DNA of 64,000 nt from Scylla paramamosain (GCF_035594125.1 NW_026973720.1:335001-399000), one strand, 5' to 3'; shown: positions 20,731-35,899, numbered from the stretch's first letter. The notes: generated by a model not told the origin, from the letters alone. Translations and numbers: made by a program.

Positions 20731-23700
20731 TTTTTTTTTTATGTAGGAGGGACACTGGCCAAGGGCAACGAAAATCAAATAAAAAAAAAAAAGCCCACTG
20801 AGATGCCAGTCCCAGAAAAGTAAAAAAAATTGAAGAATAAGTGTCTTGAAACCTCCCTCTTGAAGGAATTCAATTCATAGGAAGGTGAAAATACAGAAGC
20901 AGACAGGGAGTTCCAGAGTTTACCAAAGAAAGGGATCAATAATTGAGTATACTGGTTAACTCTTGCATTAGAGAGGTGGACAGAATAGGGGTGAGAGAAA
21001 GAAGAGTCTTGTGCAGCAAGGCTGTGGGAGGAGGGGAGGCATGCAGTTAACAAGATCAGAAGAGCAGTTAGCATGAAAATAGCGGTAGAAGACAGCTAGA
21101 GATGCAACATTGCGGCGATGAGAAAGGCTGAAGACAGTCAGTTAGAGGAGAGGAGTTGATGAGACGAAAAGCTTTTGATTCCACCCTGTCTAGAAGAGCG
21201 GCATGAGTGGAACCCCCCCCAGACATGTGAAGCATACTCCATACATGGACGGATAAGGCCCTTGTACAGAGTTAGCAGCTGGGGGATAAGAAAAACTGGC
21301 AGAGACATCTCAGAACACCTAACTTCATAGAAGCTGTTTTAGCTAGAGATGAGATGTGAAGTTTCCAGTTCAGATTATAAGTAAAGGACAGACCAAGGAT
21401 GTTCAGTGTAGAAGAGGGGGACAGTTGAGTGTCACTGAAGAAGAGGGGATAGCTGTCTGGAAGGTAGTGTTGAGTTGATAGATGGAGGAATTGAGTTTTT
21501 GAGGCATTGAACAATACCAAGTTTGCTCTGCCCCAATCAGAAATTTTAGAAAGATCAGAAGTCAGGCATTCTGTGGCTTCCCTGCATGAAATGTTTACCT
21601 CCTGAAGGGTTGGACGTCTATAAAAAGACATGGAAAAATGCAGGGTGGTATCATCAGCGTAGGAGTGGATAGGGTAGGAAATTTGGTTTACAAGGTCATT
21701 GATGAATAATAAGAAGAGAGTGGGTGAAAGGACAGAACCCTGAGGAACACCACTGTTAATAGATTTAGTAGAAGAACAGTGACCGTCTACCACAGCAGCA
21801 ATAGAACGGTCAGAAAGGAAACTTGAGAGAAAGATAGAAGCCACAGGGGGGTAATTTGGAAATCAAGACTTTGCGCCAGACTCTATCAGGAGCTTTTGAT
21901 ATGTCCAAGGCAACAGCAAAAGTTTCACCAAAATCTCTAAAAGAGGATGACCAAGACTCAGTAAGGAAAGCCAGAAGATCACCAGTAGAGCGGCTTTGAC
22001 AAAACCCATACTGGCAATCAGATAGAAGTTTGTGAAGTGACAGATGTTTAAGTATCTTCCTGTTGAGGATAGATTAAAAAACTTTAGATAGGCAGGAAAT
22101 TAAAGCAATAGGAGAGTAGTTTGAGGGATTAGAACGGTCGCCCTTTTTAGGAACAGGCTGAATGTAGGCAAACTTTCAACAAGAAAGAAAGGTAGATGTT
22201 GACAGACAGTGCTGAAAGAGTTTGACTAGGCAAAGTGCAAGCACGGAGGCACAGTTTCGGAGAACAATAGGAGGGACCCCATCAGGTCCATAAGACTTTC
22301 GAGGGTTTAGGCCAGCAAGGGCATGGAAAACATCATACTGAAGAATTTTAATAGGTAGCATGAAGTAGTTAGGGGGTGGAGGAGAGGGAGGAACAAGCCC
22401 AGAATCATTCAAGGTAGAGTTTTTAGCAAAGGTTTGAGCAAAGAGTTCAGCTTTAGAGATAGATGTGATGGTAGTGGTGCTATCTGGTTGAAATAAAGGA
22501 GGGAAAGAAGAAGAAGAAGCAAAGTTATTGAAGATATTTTTGGCTAGATGCCAGGAGATATTTTTGGCTAGATGTCAGAGTCATGAGGGTAGTTAGATCT
22601 TGAAAGATTTTGACACTTTCTATTAATGAAGGAGTTTTTGACTAGTTGGAGAACAGACTTGGCATGGTTCCGGACAGAAATATAAAGTGCATGAGATTCT
22701 GGTGATGGAAGGCCTAAGTACCTTTTGTGGGCCTCCTCTCTATCATGTATAGCACGAGAACAAGTTGTGTTCAACCAAGGTTTGGAAGGTTTAGTCCGAG
22801 AAAAAGAGAGAGGAATGTATGCCTCCATGCCAGACACTATCACCTCTGTTATGCATTCAGCACACAAAGACAGGTCTCTGACACAGAAGCAGTAGTCATT
22901 CCAAGGAAAATCAGCAAAATACCTCCTCAGGTCCCCCCAACTAGCAGAGGCAAAATGCCAGAGGCACCTTTGCTTAGGGGGATGCTGAGGAGGGATTGGA
23001 GTGATAGGACAAGATACAGATATGAGACTGTGATCGGAGGAGCTCAATGGAATAGAGAGGGTGACAGCATAAACAGAAGGATTAGAGGTCAGGAAGAAGT
23101 CAAGAATGTTGGGCATATCTCCAAGATGGTCAGAAATACAAGTAGGGTGTTGCACCAATTGCTCTAGGTCGTGGAGGATAGCAAAGTTGAAGGCTAGTTC
23201 ACCAGGATGGTCAGTGAAGAGAGAGGAAAGCCAAAGCTGGTGGTGAACACTGAAGTCTCCAAGAATGGAGATCTCTGCAAAAAGGGAAGAGTGTCAGAAT
23301 GTGCTCCACTTTGGAAGTTAAGTAGACAAAGAATTTCTTATAGTCAGAGGAGTTAGGTGAGAGATATACAGCACAGATAAATTTAGTTTGAGAGTGACTC
23401 TGTAGTCGTAGCCAGATAGTGGAAAACTCGGAAGATTCAAGAGCATGGACATGAGAGGAGGTTAAATTGTTGCACACATAAATGCAACATCCAGCTTTGA
23501 ATTGAAAATGAGGATAGAGAAAGTAGGAGGGAACAGAAAAAGAGCTACTGTCAGTTGCCTCAGGCACCTGAGTTTCAGTGAGGAAAAGAAGATGAGGTTT
23601 AGAAGAGGAGAGGTGGTGTTCTACAGATTGAAAATTAGATCTTAGATCACAAATGTTGCAGAAATGAAGAAAAAATTGAGGGGGTGTCAAGATACTTAGG

Positions 23701-24033
23701 GGCGTCATCAGCAGAGCAGTCCAACCAGGGGACATTTGTGGTCCCCTCCCCAGATGAGGACTCCAAAGCTGGTGTAGGAGTTGCCATGAATTTTGAAATT
23801 TTGAGTGAAGGTTGTGTGTGTTATTAGGTGCTTGTAGTTTTGTGTGGAGGAAGAGAGTTGTCTTTATAGGGCAGGCTGCGACTGCCCCCTTGTGTTGTGA
23901 GACACAAAAGGAAAAGTTCAGTGAGATCACAGGTAGGTTTAATGATAAGTTCACAGTACCCCCTGATCCAGTGCTTTAGACCTCACTGGGAGTAATTATT
24001 GTTTTAGCAGGTGTCTACTGCTTCCTCCTGAAG
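20731..24033 (-). mobile_element. LINE B copy 2, full-length, nested in LINE C
   Basis: Complete 3.3-kb LINE B: 5' end near 24030 (GGAGGAAGCAGTAGACACC), 3' end with the GGCCAGTGTCCCTCCTACAT tail at 20731-20765. Decoded parts: RT ([31 protein letters not shown], intact YADD) at 21272-21844, and endonuclease ([28 protein letters not shown]) at 23211-23954. Stops and frameshifts are frequent, so it is not active. Its orientation is opposite to the LINE C it splits. Confidence 0.9.
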
Positions 24034-26386
<2,353 letters not shown>

Positions 26387-26559
26387 CTGCACTGATGTTG
26401 CTTGGTCAACTTCACATAAGGGTCATTTAGCTGTCTCGTCAACCAGTCCTGTGAGCTTTTACTTTTTCCTCTCAGATTTTTAGGCACAGTCTTGTAAGCA
26501 GCACATGATGTACAAGAGTAACAGCTGCCCTGTACAGTGGCAGTGTGTCTTGAAGCCAT
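26387..26559 (-). CDS. MRM2-like rRNA 2'-O-methyltransferase, first exon only
   Basis: 57 codons from ATG at 26559, donor GTGCAG|GTGAGCC. The end reads KNLRGKSKSSQDWLTRQLND and PYVKLTKQHQCR. In MRM2 (FtsJ/RrmJ family, mitochondrial 16S/21S rRNA Um methyltransferase) the mature protein starts with a (D/E)WLTRQLNDPYV motif before YRCRSAFKL and the SAM-binding GAAPGxW. The part before it is short and Ser/Thr/Arg-rich, consistent with a mitochondrial presequence. The catalytic exons are not found between here and 18750, where exons of another gene occur. It may be an isolated exon copy, or its partner exons were missed or lost. Confidence 0.7.
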
Positions 26560-26954
26560 CACTCCCACTACCCTGTTGTGTTCTTGTTCTTGTTGGGGAT
26601 TTGAGGGGCTGTGCAGGCTGTGGTGCCACAACCTCCAGAGGCCTGGAGGTGCTGGCAGCAGGCAAGTTATCCAGTTATATTCTGGTGAGCTGCTGGAGGA
26701 AGACCCTGGTATGATTAAGTGTCTTGAAGGCCAAGCTGGGGTCTTGGAAACCACCCAAGAGGTCTGCTAGTGATGGCCTGTTGATGTGGAGTAATAACAC
26801 TGAGTGGAGAAGAGCAGTGTGGTGGGAGAGGTGGTGAGAAGGACTGGGTGGGAACTGGCTCCAGAATGCATGTTGCAAATGTTTAAAATATGTATGCAAT
26901 CATTAACATTATTTTGGAAGTCTTGCAAATGATATCTACGAATGAACAAAATAT

Positions 26955-27990
26955 TGTTTTTGATGACATAAAATGCACCTTTTTTCTCCCCCAAAAAAGT
27001 CTCAGAAAATGAGCCTGCATCTTATAAGACCAAGGTTCAGCTTTGGGACAGTGGCCAGTGGTAAGTCTGTGGCAACAGTGGCCCTTAGATTAAATCCCAA
27101 ACATCTTCACATACATAAACAAAGTGATGATCAATTCTATACCACAAAAACAACTCTTTTTTACAAGATAACAATGCATAACAGGTCATACTTACTAGTA
27201 ATTCACATAAAATAACACCAGTCAGGAAGAAATTAGGTGATGACTCTTACATTTCATGTACCAAAACAAACTTGCAGTTGGTTGCAAACCAAACCTGGTG
27301 ACAACTGCAGGATTCACTGCGTTTCTTAGTATGATGCCATTATTCCTTGAGGTAAGACACACCTCCATACAACTGGAATTGTACCTATCTTTTAAGATTC
27401 TTACCTTGCATACATGTTCAACAAAACTTGAAGCTAATGAGAAACTATTGCATTCTTAAAAAATAGCTTACTACCTAACAAAATAAAAGATTTTATAAGT
27501 GAAGAGAGTGTCATGAAGTAGGGCGACTCATGGTGATGGTTTGTACTGAATATTTCAAAAAAAAATACATTGTAGAGAATAAGGTGAATCTGTTTTCACA
27601 CATCCTTATGCTTTGAAAATGTACTAAAATATACAACTAGGATCATGTGTAGAATGATGATAAAAAAATGTGATGTACAAACTTTATTACAATCTGGCCT
27701 CTGACAATGTCACTGTCTATGCCACATTTGTTTACATCTCACAGCAGGATTAGTCTAAGTACTAGTGTTGGTAGGTCCTAGCAAATATTAAGGTTTTTTA
27801 AATGTAAAATATTGAGATCTAATAAGGATCTGAATACATATAAGAGGGCTTCAAATGTCAGGTGAAACCCTTCACTTCATATTCAGAGCTTAAACCTGTT
27901 TACTTACCTTTTTTTTTTTTTTTTATGCCTGCCCAAACTGAGGTGCGTCTTATTGAGTCCATGTGTCTTATAAGCCATTAATTATGGTAT
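26955..27990. mobile_element. Possible DNA-transposon remnant with ATAAGAYGCACCT ends
   Basis: Near 26965 the plus strand reads ATAAAATGCACCTTTTTTC then TGCATCTTATAAGACC. Near 27945 the reverse complement reads AATAAGACGCACCT next to CTTATAAGACACATGG. The inverted ATAAGA(C/T)GCACCT and CTTATAAGAC words at about 1 kb distance suggest terminal parts of a non-autonomous element. No transposase is visible inside. Confidence 0.3.
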
Positions 27991-28125
27991 AATGAAATAC
28001 GAATAAGTGTCTGCATCCAGCATTTGAAGAAACTGCAAAAACAATATGAAAATATTTCATTCATGCTGGCTAATATTAGGCACTGATTTAGTGTTGTCAT
28101 AAGCTCAATAGTTTTTTGTACTCCG

Positions 28126-28290
<165 letters not shown>

Positions 28291-28914
28291 AGCCCAGTGA
28301 CACATCATAAAGAGTTAAGACTGCTAAACAGAGAGGGAAACCTGTGACCATAGTCCTCATGAGTAAATAAAAAAAAACTTATGTCCGTAGATATGCAAAA
28401 TAACTTATTTGCTGATTGTACTACATGTAGCCCTTCATCTCTCAAATTATAATGCAATATTTTTCAGGCACCAAAGATTTTTCAAGGGAAGTGCATTAAT
28501 GATGCATATATCGAGTTTGTCTAAATCTGAAATGTTTGAGGTGCATTTATCACATTTAAACCTAGTCAATTTCACATAAAGCAATGGCAATCAAGAGGAA
28601 TAGAGAAGCTCCAGTGGGGAATTATATGAAACAGACATTTTCTGATGTTGCTGTATCATATGCTTAATTGCCATACTTTTAAACCTTCTGCCAATGCTGG
28701 TGATCACCTGGCCAAACTGCACCAGACAATCAAGATAGTGGGGAAGTCCTTACTTTCAAAAATCCAAAGTTCACCAAGGTTGTCAATCAGCGGGTCGGGC
28801 AAGCATGAGTGGTTACCAATGCTTACATCTCATATTCCTGCCCAACTCAGCACATCACTGACAGAAAAAAAATGTATGAGAAACACGAATTTGTTTACAT
28901 CTGCTGCAGTCACC

Positions 28915-29127
28915 ATGGCAACCAGCAAAGAAGTGACGGTTTGTTGGGCTACTCCTTTATCATTTTTTGATAAGGAAATCCTCATTAACATGGTAAAAGA
29001 GCATATTAATGTAATAAATAACAAGAACACAAAGTTTTATACAGTAAACAAGAAGGCAATGGAGTGGCTAAGAAGTTTTGTGATGAGTGGGCATCACAAG
29101 ACTCACCAGCACGTGAGGAAAATGTGA
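28915..29127 (+). pseudogene. Myb/SANT-like DNA-binding domain fragment
   Basis: A 70-codon open stretch after CACCATGG. It contains FFDKEILINMVKEHINVINN, then KNTKFYTVNKKAMEWLRSF. This matches the pattern of NAIF1/Myb-SANT-like domains, in which LLxLVxExxxIIENKKTD is followed by KxxAWxxI. Such domains often come from PIF/Harbinger-type transposons. It stops (TGA) before the last helix would be complete, so it is a fragment. Family assignment is by pattern only. Confidence 0.4.
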
Positions 29128-29140
29128 AAAAACATCAGAA

Positions 29141-29214
29141 ATGGATGTGAAACATTGTTTGACATTGTTTATGATGTTATATAATGCATGGCAATATGAA
29201 CTGGGTGACATTGA

Positions 29215-29251
<37 letters not shown>

Positions 29252-29518
29252 TTACCTAGTTGCATTGTACAGGGCACGAGCCAAAGTTCATTTTGTCCTG
29301 TCTCCATAACCATGCTTATTCAGTTTCTCTTTAAACATGTGTACATCGTTTGCCAAAACCACTTCTTTCTTCAAATCATTCCAGATTTCAAGAGTTTGAT
29401 ACGGAAAACTATTTCTTGATGTAGCTCAAACATCCACTCTTTATTTTATTCTCAAACAGATGAGAAACACTGTTTATGAAGTTATATAATGTATGACGTG
29501 AATAGGGTGATGTTGGTA

Positions 29519-29557
<39 letters not shown>

Positions 29558-29560
29558 ATT
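29141..29560. repeat. Tandem duplication including LINE C 3' end
   Basis: The stretch AACATTGTTT..ATGTTATATAATGCATG..(GT)n at 29150-29247 recurs as AACACTGTTT..AAGTTATATAATGTATG..(GT)n at 29466-29555. Both are followed by the LINE C terminal sequence TTGTACAGGGCACGAGCCAA. Period about 315 bp. The proximal copy keeps the TATTTACCTAGTT end motif, the distal one does not. Confidence 0.8.
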
Positions 29561-31887
29561 GTACAGGGCACGAGCCAAAGTTTATTTTGTCCTGTCTCCA
29601 TAACCATATTTATCCAGTTTCTCTTTAAACATGTGTGCACTGTTTGCCACAACCACCTCTTCCTTCAAATCATTCCAGATTTCAATAGTTTGATACAGGA
29701 AGCTGCATTTCTTGGTGCCGCTCAAACATCCACTCTTCTTTATTTTCTTCCCATGTCCCCTCACCCATCTCTCTCCCTCCTCCATCTGTGATAGCAAGTC
29801 AATTCTGTCTATTCTTCCTATATTGTTTACTAATTTGTACATTGTTATCAGGTCTCCTCTTACTCTTCTCTCTTGTAGCGTTGGTAATCCCATCTCTTCA
29901 AGTCTTTCTTCATAGCTTAAGTCTTTCAGTTCTGGTACCATCTTTGTTGCTATCCTCTGTATTCTTTCCAGTTTCTGTATATCTTTTTTTCCTATTTGGA
30001 GCCCAAACTAACGCTGCGTGCTCCAATTTAGGTTATATCATTCTTGTTATAATTTTCTTCATTATTTCTCTATCTAAATAGTTAAATGCCACCCTAATGT
30101 CTGTTAAAAAGCTGTATGTAGAGCCAAATATTATGTTTATGTGCCTTCTTTTTCTTCATGAATTTTTTGTTATTATTTCTCTTCCCATTTTGTAATTCAA
30201 TGAAGATATCTTTTTACTTTTTCCTATTTCCAACACATGGCATTTTCTGGCATTGAATTCTAGTTTCCATCTTTGGCTCTATGTATGTATCTTGTCAATA
30301 TCCTTTTGTAACTCCTTGCAGTCATTTTCATCCTTTACTATTTTCATTATTTTTGCATCATCAGCAAAAAGGTTTATATAACTATTTAGATCCTCTAGTC
30401 ATATCATTTACATATATTTGAAACATAATAGGCGCCAACACAGATCCTTGTGGTACCTCACTTGTCACTTTGCGCCAACTTGAATTAGTGTCTCTGATTA
30501 CTGTTCTCAATTCCCTCCCTTGTCAATAATCTTCTGTCTATCTCAACATTGCTCCCTTTAGCCCTCCTTCATTCTCTGACTTCCACATAAGACTTTTGTG
30601 TTGAACTTTATCAAATGCTTTTTTAGAGATCCAGGTGTACTGCACAAACCCATCCATCCCTCTCTTGCACTCCATCTATTACTCTTGTATGGAAGCTCAG
30701 TAGATTTGTGACACAGGATATCCCTTTCCTGAATCCAAATTGCTTTTCTGTAATTATCTTTTCATCTTCTAAATACTGCACCCATCTGTCTTTAATTACT
30801 ATTTCACAAAGCTTGCTTACAATACTTGTTAGTGACACTAGTCTGTAATTCAATGGTTCCATTTAACTTCCCTGTTTGTATATTGGGACTTTGTTAGCTC
30901 TTTTCCATTCCCTTGGTACTTTTTCTTCTCTCAACAAGCTGTTAATTATATCCCATATGGGTTTTTCCATTTGTTCTCTGCATTCTTTTAATATCCATCC
31001 ATTTACTTGATCTGGTCCCACAGCTTTTCTAACATCCAGCTCTTCAGCAGTTTCTTGATTTGTTGTCTCTTTACTTGTATTTCCTGTATTCCCTCATTCT
31101 GTGATACCACTTTCAGTGCCACAAAATCAGTTTCCTTTGTAAATGTGAACTGAAAACTCTCATTCATTAGTTCACTCATCTCCTCAGTAGTTTCATAAAT
31201 TCTTCCTTCTCTTCTTAACTTGTTTATGTCATCCCTATGTTTCATTTTCCTGTTTATGTATCTGTAGAAGAGTTTGGGCTCTTCCTTGCATTTTCTTATT
31301 ATCTCACTTTCAAAATTTCTTTCTTCTTCTTTTCTTATTATACCATATTCATTCCTTGCCTTTCTGTATTCTTCCCTAGTATTTGTGTTCAGTTGTCTCA
31401 TCATTTCCTCCAAACCCTGTCCTTTTTTCCTTTTTGCTTCTACTCACCTGCCATTATACCATTCATGCTTCCCAATTTACACTTTATAACTTGGCACAAA
31501 CTGTTGCACCCCCTCTCTATACTTACTCAAAAATATCTCATTTTTCTTGCACTACTTTACCTTTAAATAGTTCTTCCCAGTTAATTTTTCCATAAAATTT
31601 ATTAAGTTCTGCAAAGTTTGCCTTAGAATAGTTCTATCTCCCATTTCAAAATTGTTCATTCCTGTGCAACACTTTTTCCTCCTGTGGCATTATTTCTATT
31701 GTCACATGATCACTTCTTCCCAGTGGACTCAGACAATGTATACTTGGTTTACTTTCTGGGATTTTTTGTAAACACTAAGTCCAACTGTGATGGTTCTTCT
31801 TCTTTGTACCTTGTAAGTTCGTTCACCCACTGTCTCATTGTATTCACCATCATGGTAAGTATGGTATGCTGGTGATATCACCATACA
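29248..31887 (-). mobile_element. LINE C copy 3, 3' portion
   Basis: On the minus strand: CR1-type C-terminus at 29582-29941 (MVPELKDLSYEERLEEMGLP, RRVRGDLITMYKLVNN), RT at 30623-30862 (QFGFRKGISCVTNLLSFHTR), and the linker with CKEEPKLFYRYINRKMKHRD at 31003-31413. Frames are broken many times. The 3' end carries TACCTAGTT and (GT)n, that is (CA)n on the sense strand. LINE B copy 5 interrupts it at 31888-32750. Confidence 0.85.
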
Positions 31888-32750
31888 CTTTTTCACGTCT
31901 TTTCGTAGACGTCCAACCCTTCAGGAAGTAAACAGTTCATGCAGGGAAGCCTGACTTCTGATCTCTCAAAAATTTCTGATTGGAGTAAAGCAAACTTGGT
32001 ATTGCTCAATGCCTCAAAAACTTAATTCCTCCATCTATCAACTCAACACAACCTTCCAGACAACTATCCCCTCTTCTTCAATGACACTCAACTGTCCCCC
32101 TCTTCTACACTGAACATCTTTACTTATATTCTGAACTGGAAACTTCACATCTCATCTCTAGCTAAAACATCTTCTATGAAGTTAGGTGTTCTGAGACATC
32201 TCCGTTATTTTTCTCACCCTTCCAGCTACTAACTCTGTACAGGAGCCTTATCTGTCTATGTATGGAGTATGATTCACATGTCTGGGGGATTCCACTCATA
32301 CCAGTCTTCTAGACAGGATGGAATCAAAAGCTTTTCATCTCATCAACTCTCTTCTGTCTTCAGCCTCTTTCTCATTGCTGCAATGTTGCATCTCTAGCTG
32401 TCTTCTACCACTATTTTCATGCTAACTGCTCTTCTGATCTTGCTAACTGCATGTCTCCCCTCCTCCCATGGCCTCACTGCACAAGACTTGTTTCTCTCAC
32501 CCCTGTTCTGTCCACCTCTCAGTCAGTCACTCATCCCTTTCTCTGGTAAACTCTGGAACTCCCTGCCTGCTTCTGTATTTCCACCTTCCTATGATTTGAA
32601 CTCTTTCAAGAGGGAGGTTTCAAGACACATATCCTTCAATTCTTGACTACTACTTCTGACCCAATCCGGGTCTGGTATCACAGTGAGCTTTTTTTTTTAT
32701 TGGATTTTTTGTTTCCCTTTGCCAGTGTCCCTCCTACATAAAAAAATAAA
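31888..32750 (+). mobile_element. LINE B copy 5, 5'-truncated, nested in LINE C
   Basis: Starts at TTTTCACGTCTTTTCGTAGACG, just after the RT YADD region, and ends with the family tail (CCCTTTGCCAGTGTCCCTCC, ACATAAAAAAATAAATAAG). Internal deletions and stops. Encodes pieces such as [18 protein letters not shown]. It splits LINE C copy 3 within its endonuclease region. Confidence 0.85.
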
Positions 32751-33913
32751 TAAGTAAACATATATGAAAAATAAGTTCACTCCATGACCCAACATTTTCT
32801 TTCACTTCCATCTTCTGCCAGTTCATTCCTTTAGTGTTGAAGCTGCCTACTAAAAGCACTTTGTTACTTTTCCTTATCATTTCCTGTGCTATTTCTTGTT
32901 TTTAGTTGTATAGTTTTATATCTATCAGTCTCCCATGCATTAGTTTTTGGTGGTATGTACATCACAGTAACTTTCCTTTTTTTCATTTCATTTGATCTTA
33001 ATCACAACACTCAAAGTTTCTGCCATTCCATCGCCATATTCCACTTCCTCAACAACAATATCCTCTTTTATCAATATCATTGTTCCTCTTCCTCTCTTTC
33101 CTTTTCTGTCTCTCCTCCATGCACTACAACCTACCTTTGCAAATTCCAACTTTATTTCCTCTTAGTATGATTTCCATTAAACAAACCACATCTGGTTTAT
33201 TGTTCTTTAGGTAGTCTTTAAGTTCCGTTTGGCTCAACACCAAACCATCTACATTAGTATACATAATCTTTAAACTTCTGCTTGGTGTGGCATCTTTGTG
33301 GCACCATTTCCTCACTTTCATGTCCACAACTTTCCAAGCAAATCTCCTCGCTTGTTCTTGTGTTCTCTCCTCATTTTTTGACTGGGCCTCTACTCTACTA
33401 CTTTCCTCTACTTTACTCTTTCAGTTTACTTCTCTCTCCTTTATTCATATTTATTAATTCCTTCTACTTTTGCCAATTTTCTTGTTCTTTGCAAGACATA
33501 TTTCACTGCTGTTTGTGCCATGAATCTTATTTTCATTGGTCTTGTTCCATTTTCATTGTATTTTCCAATTCTGTAAACCTCTTCAATTTGTTCAAACTAT
33601 CTCCTCTCCTTCCTCCGCCACTTCTGCTATAATTTCCTTAGTCTTTTTTGCCTCTTCTTTCTCTCTAGCTATTTTCATTAGTAAGTTCTTCTCCTTGACC
33701 CCAAATACCACCACAAACATCTTTCTCTGTACAATGTCTCTCACAAGATTACTTTTTTCCTTTATTATTTTAATCAATTGCTTTTCCATGTCCTTATTGT
33801 GTTCCTGTTGCTGTTGCCTTATGATCTTATCTATATTCACCTTTTGTTGTTGTTCTCTCTCTTCTTTCCAACTTTTGACTTTTGCTGTCACTGACTCTTT
33901 CACTTTCCAACCT

Positions 33914-33962
<49 letters not shown>

Positions 33963-34521
33963 AAAGCTTTCTTTAACTCCTCATTCTCTTCCTTGAGTTT
34001 CTTGATTTCTTTATAGTACTTCTTGTTTAAGTTCACCATTATTGTCACCTCTTCTCTCAGTTCTTTGTTTTCTTTTTCTCTTTCCATCTTCCTCTTCTTC
34101 ATCTCTATTATATCACTGGATATCTTTTTACATTGCCACCACCCACCTCTCTCTCTCTTCCTTCCATGTCTTTATTATTGCTAAGTTATGAATTTATCAT
34201 ATTTTCACATTTTCTTCAATTTTCCATATTTGTTTATTTGTATAAGCTACACTGAGGTCTTCGTCCTTGAAACCCTCAAAAATATTTGCTGTGTCCGCCA
34301 CCATCTTCCTTCTTGGTATCACTGACAAGACAATGTTTACCCATACACTACTCTCCCATTCACCTTTTTGCTCACTTCCCAATTTACACTTCACTTCCCC
34401 TGCACTCACACATCACACAATTCCCTCTTATAGAGACAGGACTCAAGCTCGGCCCCCTGTACAACCAAAACTTAGGTAGCCCCTTAGAGCTGCTGTGGAT
34501 GTGTCCAATTAGCTGGGCAGC

Positions 34522-34525
<4 letters not shown>
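32751..34525 (-). mobile_element. LINE C copy 3, 5' portion with ORF1
   Basis: Minus-strand endonuclease start at 33124-33327 (LKIMYTNVDGLVLSQTELKD, KPDVVCLMEI) preceded by ORF1 at 33592-34409: FKDEDLSVAYTNKQIWKIEE, then a long Glu/Lys coiled coil. A (CT)n at 33916-33959 lies inside ORF1, where it encodes Arg-Glu repeats on the minus strand. The 5' end is next to (GT)n 34526-34575. This copy has the longest 5' part of the family in the window. Confidence 0.8.

Positions 34526-34575
<50 letters not shown>
34526..34575. repeat. (GT)n at the 5' side of LINE C copy 3
   Basis: About 50 bp of (GT)n, equal to (CA)n on the sense strand of LINE C copy 3, which starts beside it. The mariner-like element begins ten bases further on. 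Confidence 0.93.
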
Positions 34576-34577
<2 letters not shown>

Positions 34578-34584
34578 AACAATA

Positions 34585-35397
34585 CAGGGTGTACCATGAA
34601 TTAAGGTACATACCTTAGGATATGATAGTTCAACTAATCCTAAGTCAAAAATACTCTATACACACACATGCTGTTTGCTTTATTTTGTGAGAAATTAACC
34701 TGTAAGTTGTGTATTGTGGGAGCGGCTTCACTGGGATCAGTCTCCTGATGAAGGATAGGTGGTGGAGGCCCAGAGGAATAGCCAGCAAGATCCCCTCACC
34801 TAACACCAACAGATTTCTTTCCTTTGGGGACTCATGAAATCCTTGGTATACAAGAACAAATCACGTTACAGAGAGGAGTTGATTCACAGCATTAAGGAAG
34901 CTGCAGAGCAGATAAGGAATGACAGGAGCAAAAAGATGCACTTTGGCTATCACTTGATTGACAAGGCTTGCCATTTAAATGTCAAGATGATAACTGTCAA
35001 AGGGGATGACATTTGCAGTGAACTGCCATGTGTGTTTTAAAAAGTAGCACTGAATAACCACTGTATTGTTGTGTTACCTGCACATTTTCTTCACTGGCAC
35101 ATACAAAAATTTAATCTGTTATTTGCTATTTCCTGTAAGGATTTGACTGCATACAATGTACACAAAAATTATCACTTAATGCTACGCAGCACCACGCGAG
35201 TACGTAGCGAGCCAAGGAGGGGAGGAAGGAGGCGGAGGCATACCCAGGCAAGCGGCTCCCGCAACTCACAACTTAGCTACACATTAATTTCTCACAAAAT
35301 AAAACAAAATACAGCATATGTGTATAGAGTATTTTCAACTTAGAATTACTTGAACTATCATACCTAAAGTGTGTACCTAAACTTGCAGGACACCCTG
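34585..35397 (+). mobile_element. Mariner/Tc1-like element, deleted, with TIRs and TA duplication
   Basis: Both ends start CAGGGTGT and are flanked by TA (34583-34584, 35398-35399). The inverted repeats match for about 60 bp (AGGTACA..ACTTTAGG..ATGATAGTTCAA in both). Inside, the plus strand at about 34795-35040 reads LTPTDFFLWG (with one frameshift), then GLMKSLVYKNKSRYREELIH, the C-terminal end of a mariner-type transposase. The catalytic part is mostly missing. At 813 bp it is a deleted, non-autonomous copy. It lies in the large intron of the minus-strand gene. Confidence 0.8.
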
Positions 35398-35570
35398 TAA
35401 AAACTAAGAAAAACACAACAATCTAATGCTAAAACACAGGGCATTACAAGCTTAATTCCTATACAGTTATTTCCAGTAGTCAGGATAAAGTCAGGTTACA
35501 CTGGTTTAGGTAACATAAGGTAAGACTAGATTCACATGCATACACGTGCAGGCACACTATATGTACACAC

Positions 35571-35788
35571 CAGCATATGTGAGGAACTGGTACAGCCTGT
35601 CCTGGGAGTCCACGTACCTTCCTATCTTGGTCACTTCAGACGCTCCTCTTCCGGTAATGCAGACAGTGACATTCATGGGGCCGACCAGCTTAGCCTTGGA
35701 GCGACAAGTAACCTTCTCCCTTGTCAGTGTGTCACAGAGCTCCAGGTTGTCGTCCACTATATCACAGGGGACGCCTCCAACAAAGGCC
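35571..35788 (-). CDS. Fibrocystin-L-like gene, IPT/TIG exon
   Basis: A 218-bp exon with acceptor CTCTCATAACAG and donor GCTG|GTGTGT. It encodes AFVGGVPCDIVDDN, then a Cys-containing strand (KVTCRSK), GPMNVTVCITGRG and RLYQFLTYA. VGGxxC followed by ITC-like and VTV strands is the core of an IPT/TIG (immunoglobulin-like, plexin/transcription factor) domain, and the RLYxFxTY ending resembles the linker between IPT repeats of fibrocystin-L. The exon ends in phase 1. The next recognisable exon of the gene is 16.8 kb away at 18750 and begins with the two bases that complete a Gly codon. Confidence 0.75.
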
Positions 35789-35899
35789 CTGTTATGAGAG
35801 TTAAGGATGTGAGGTAAGGCTACAGCTTGAGATGTGCATTCCCCAATATCCCAGTGCCTTTTCTTTATTAACAGGCTGTACAGTGTTTGGAGCTCCCCT

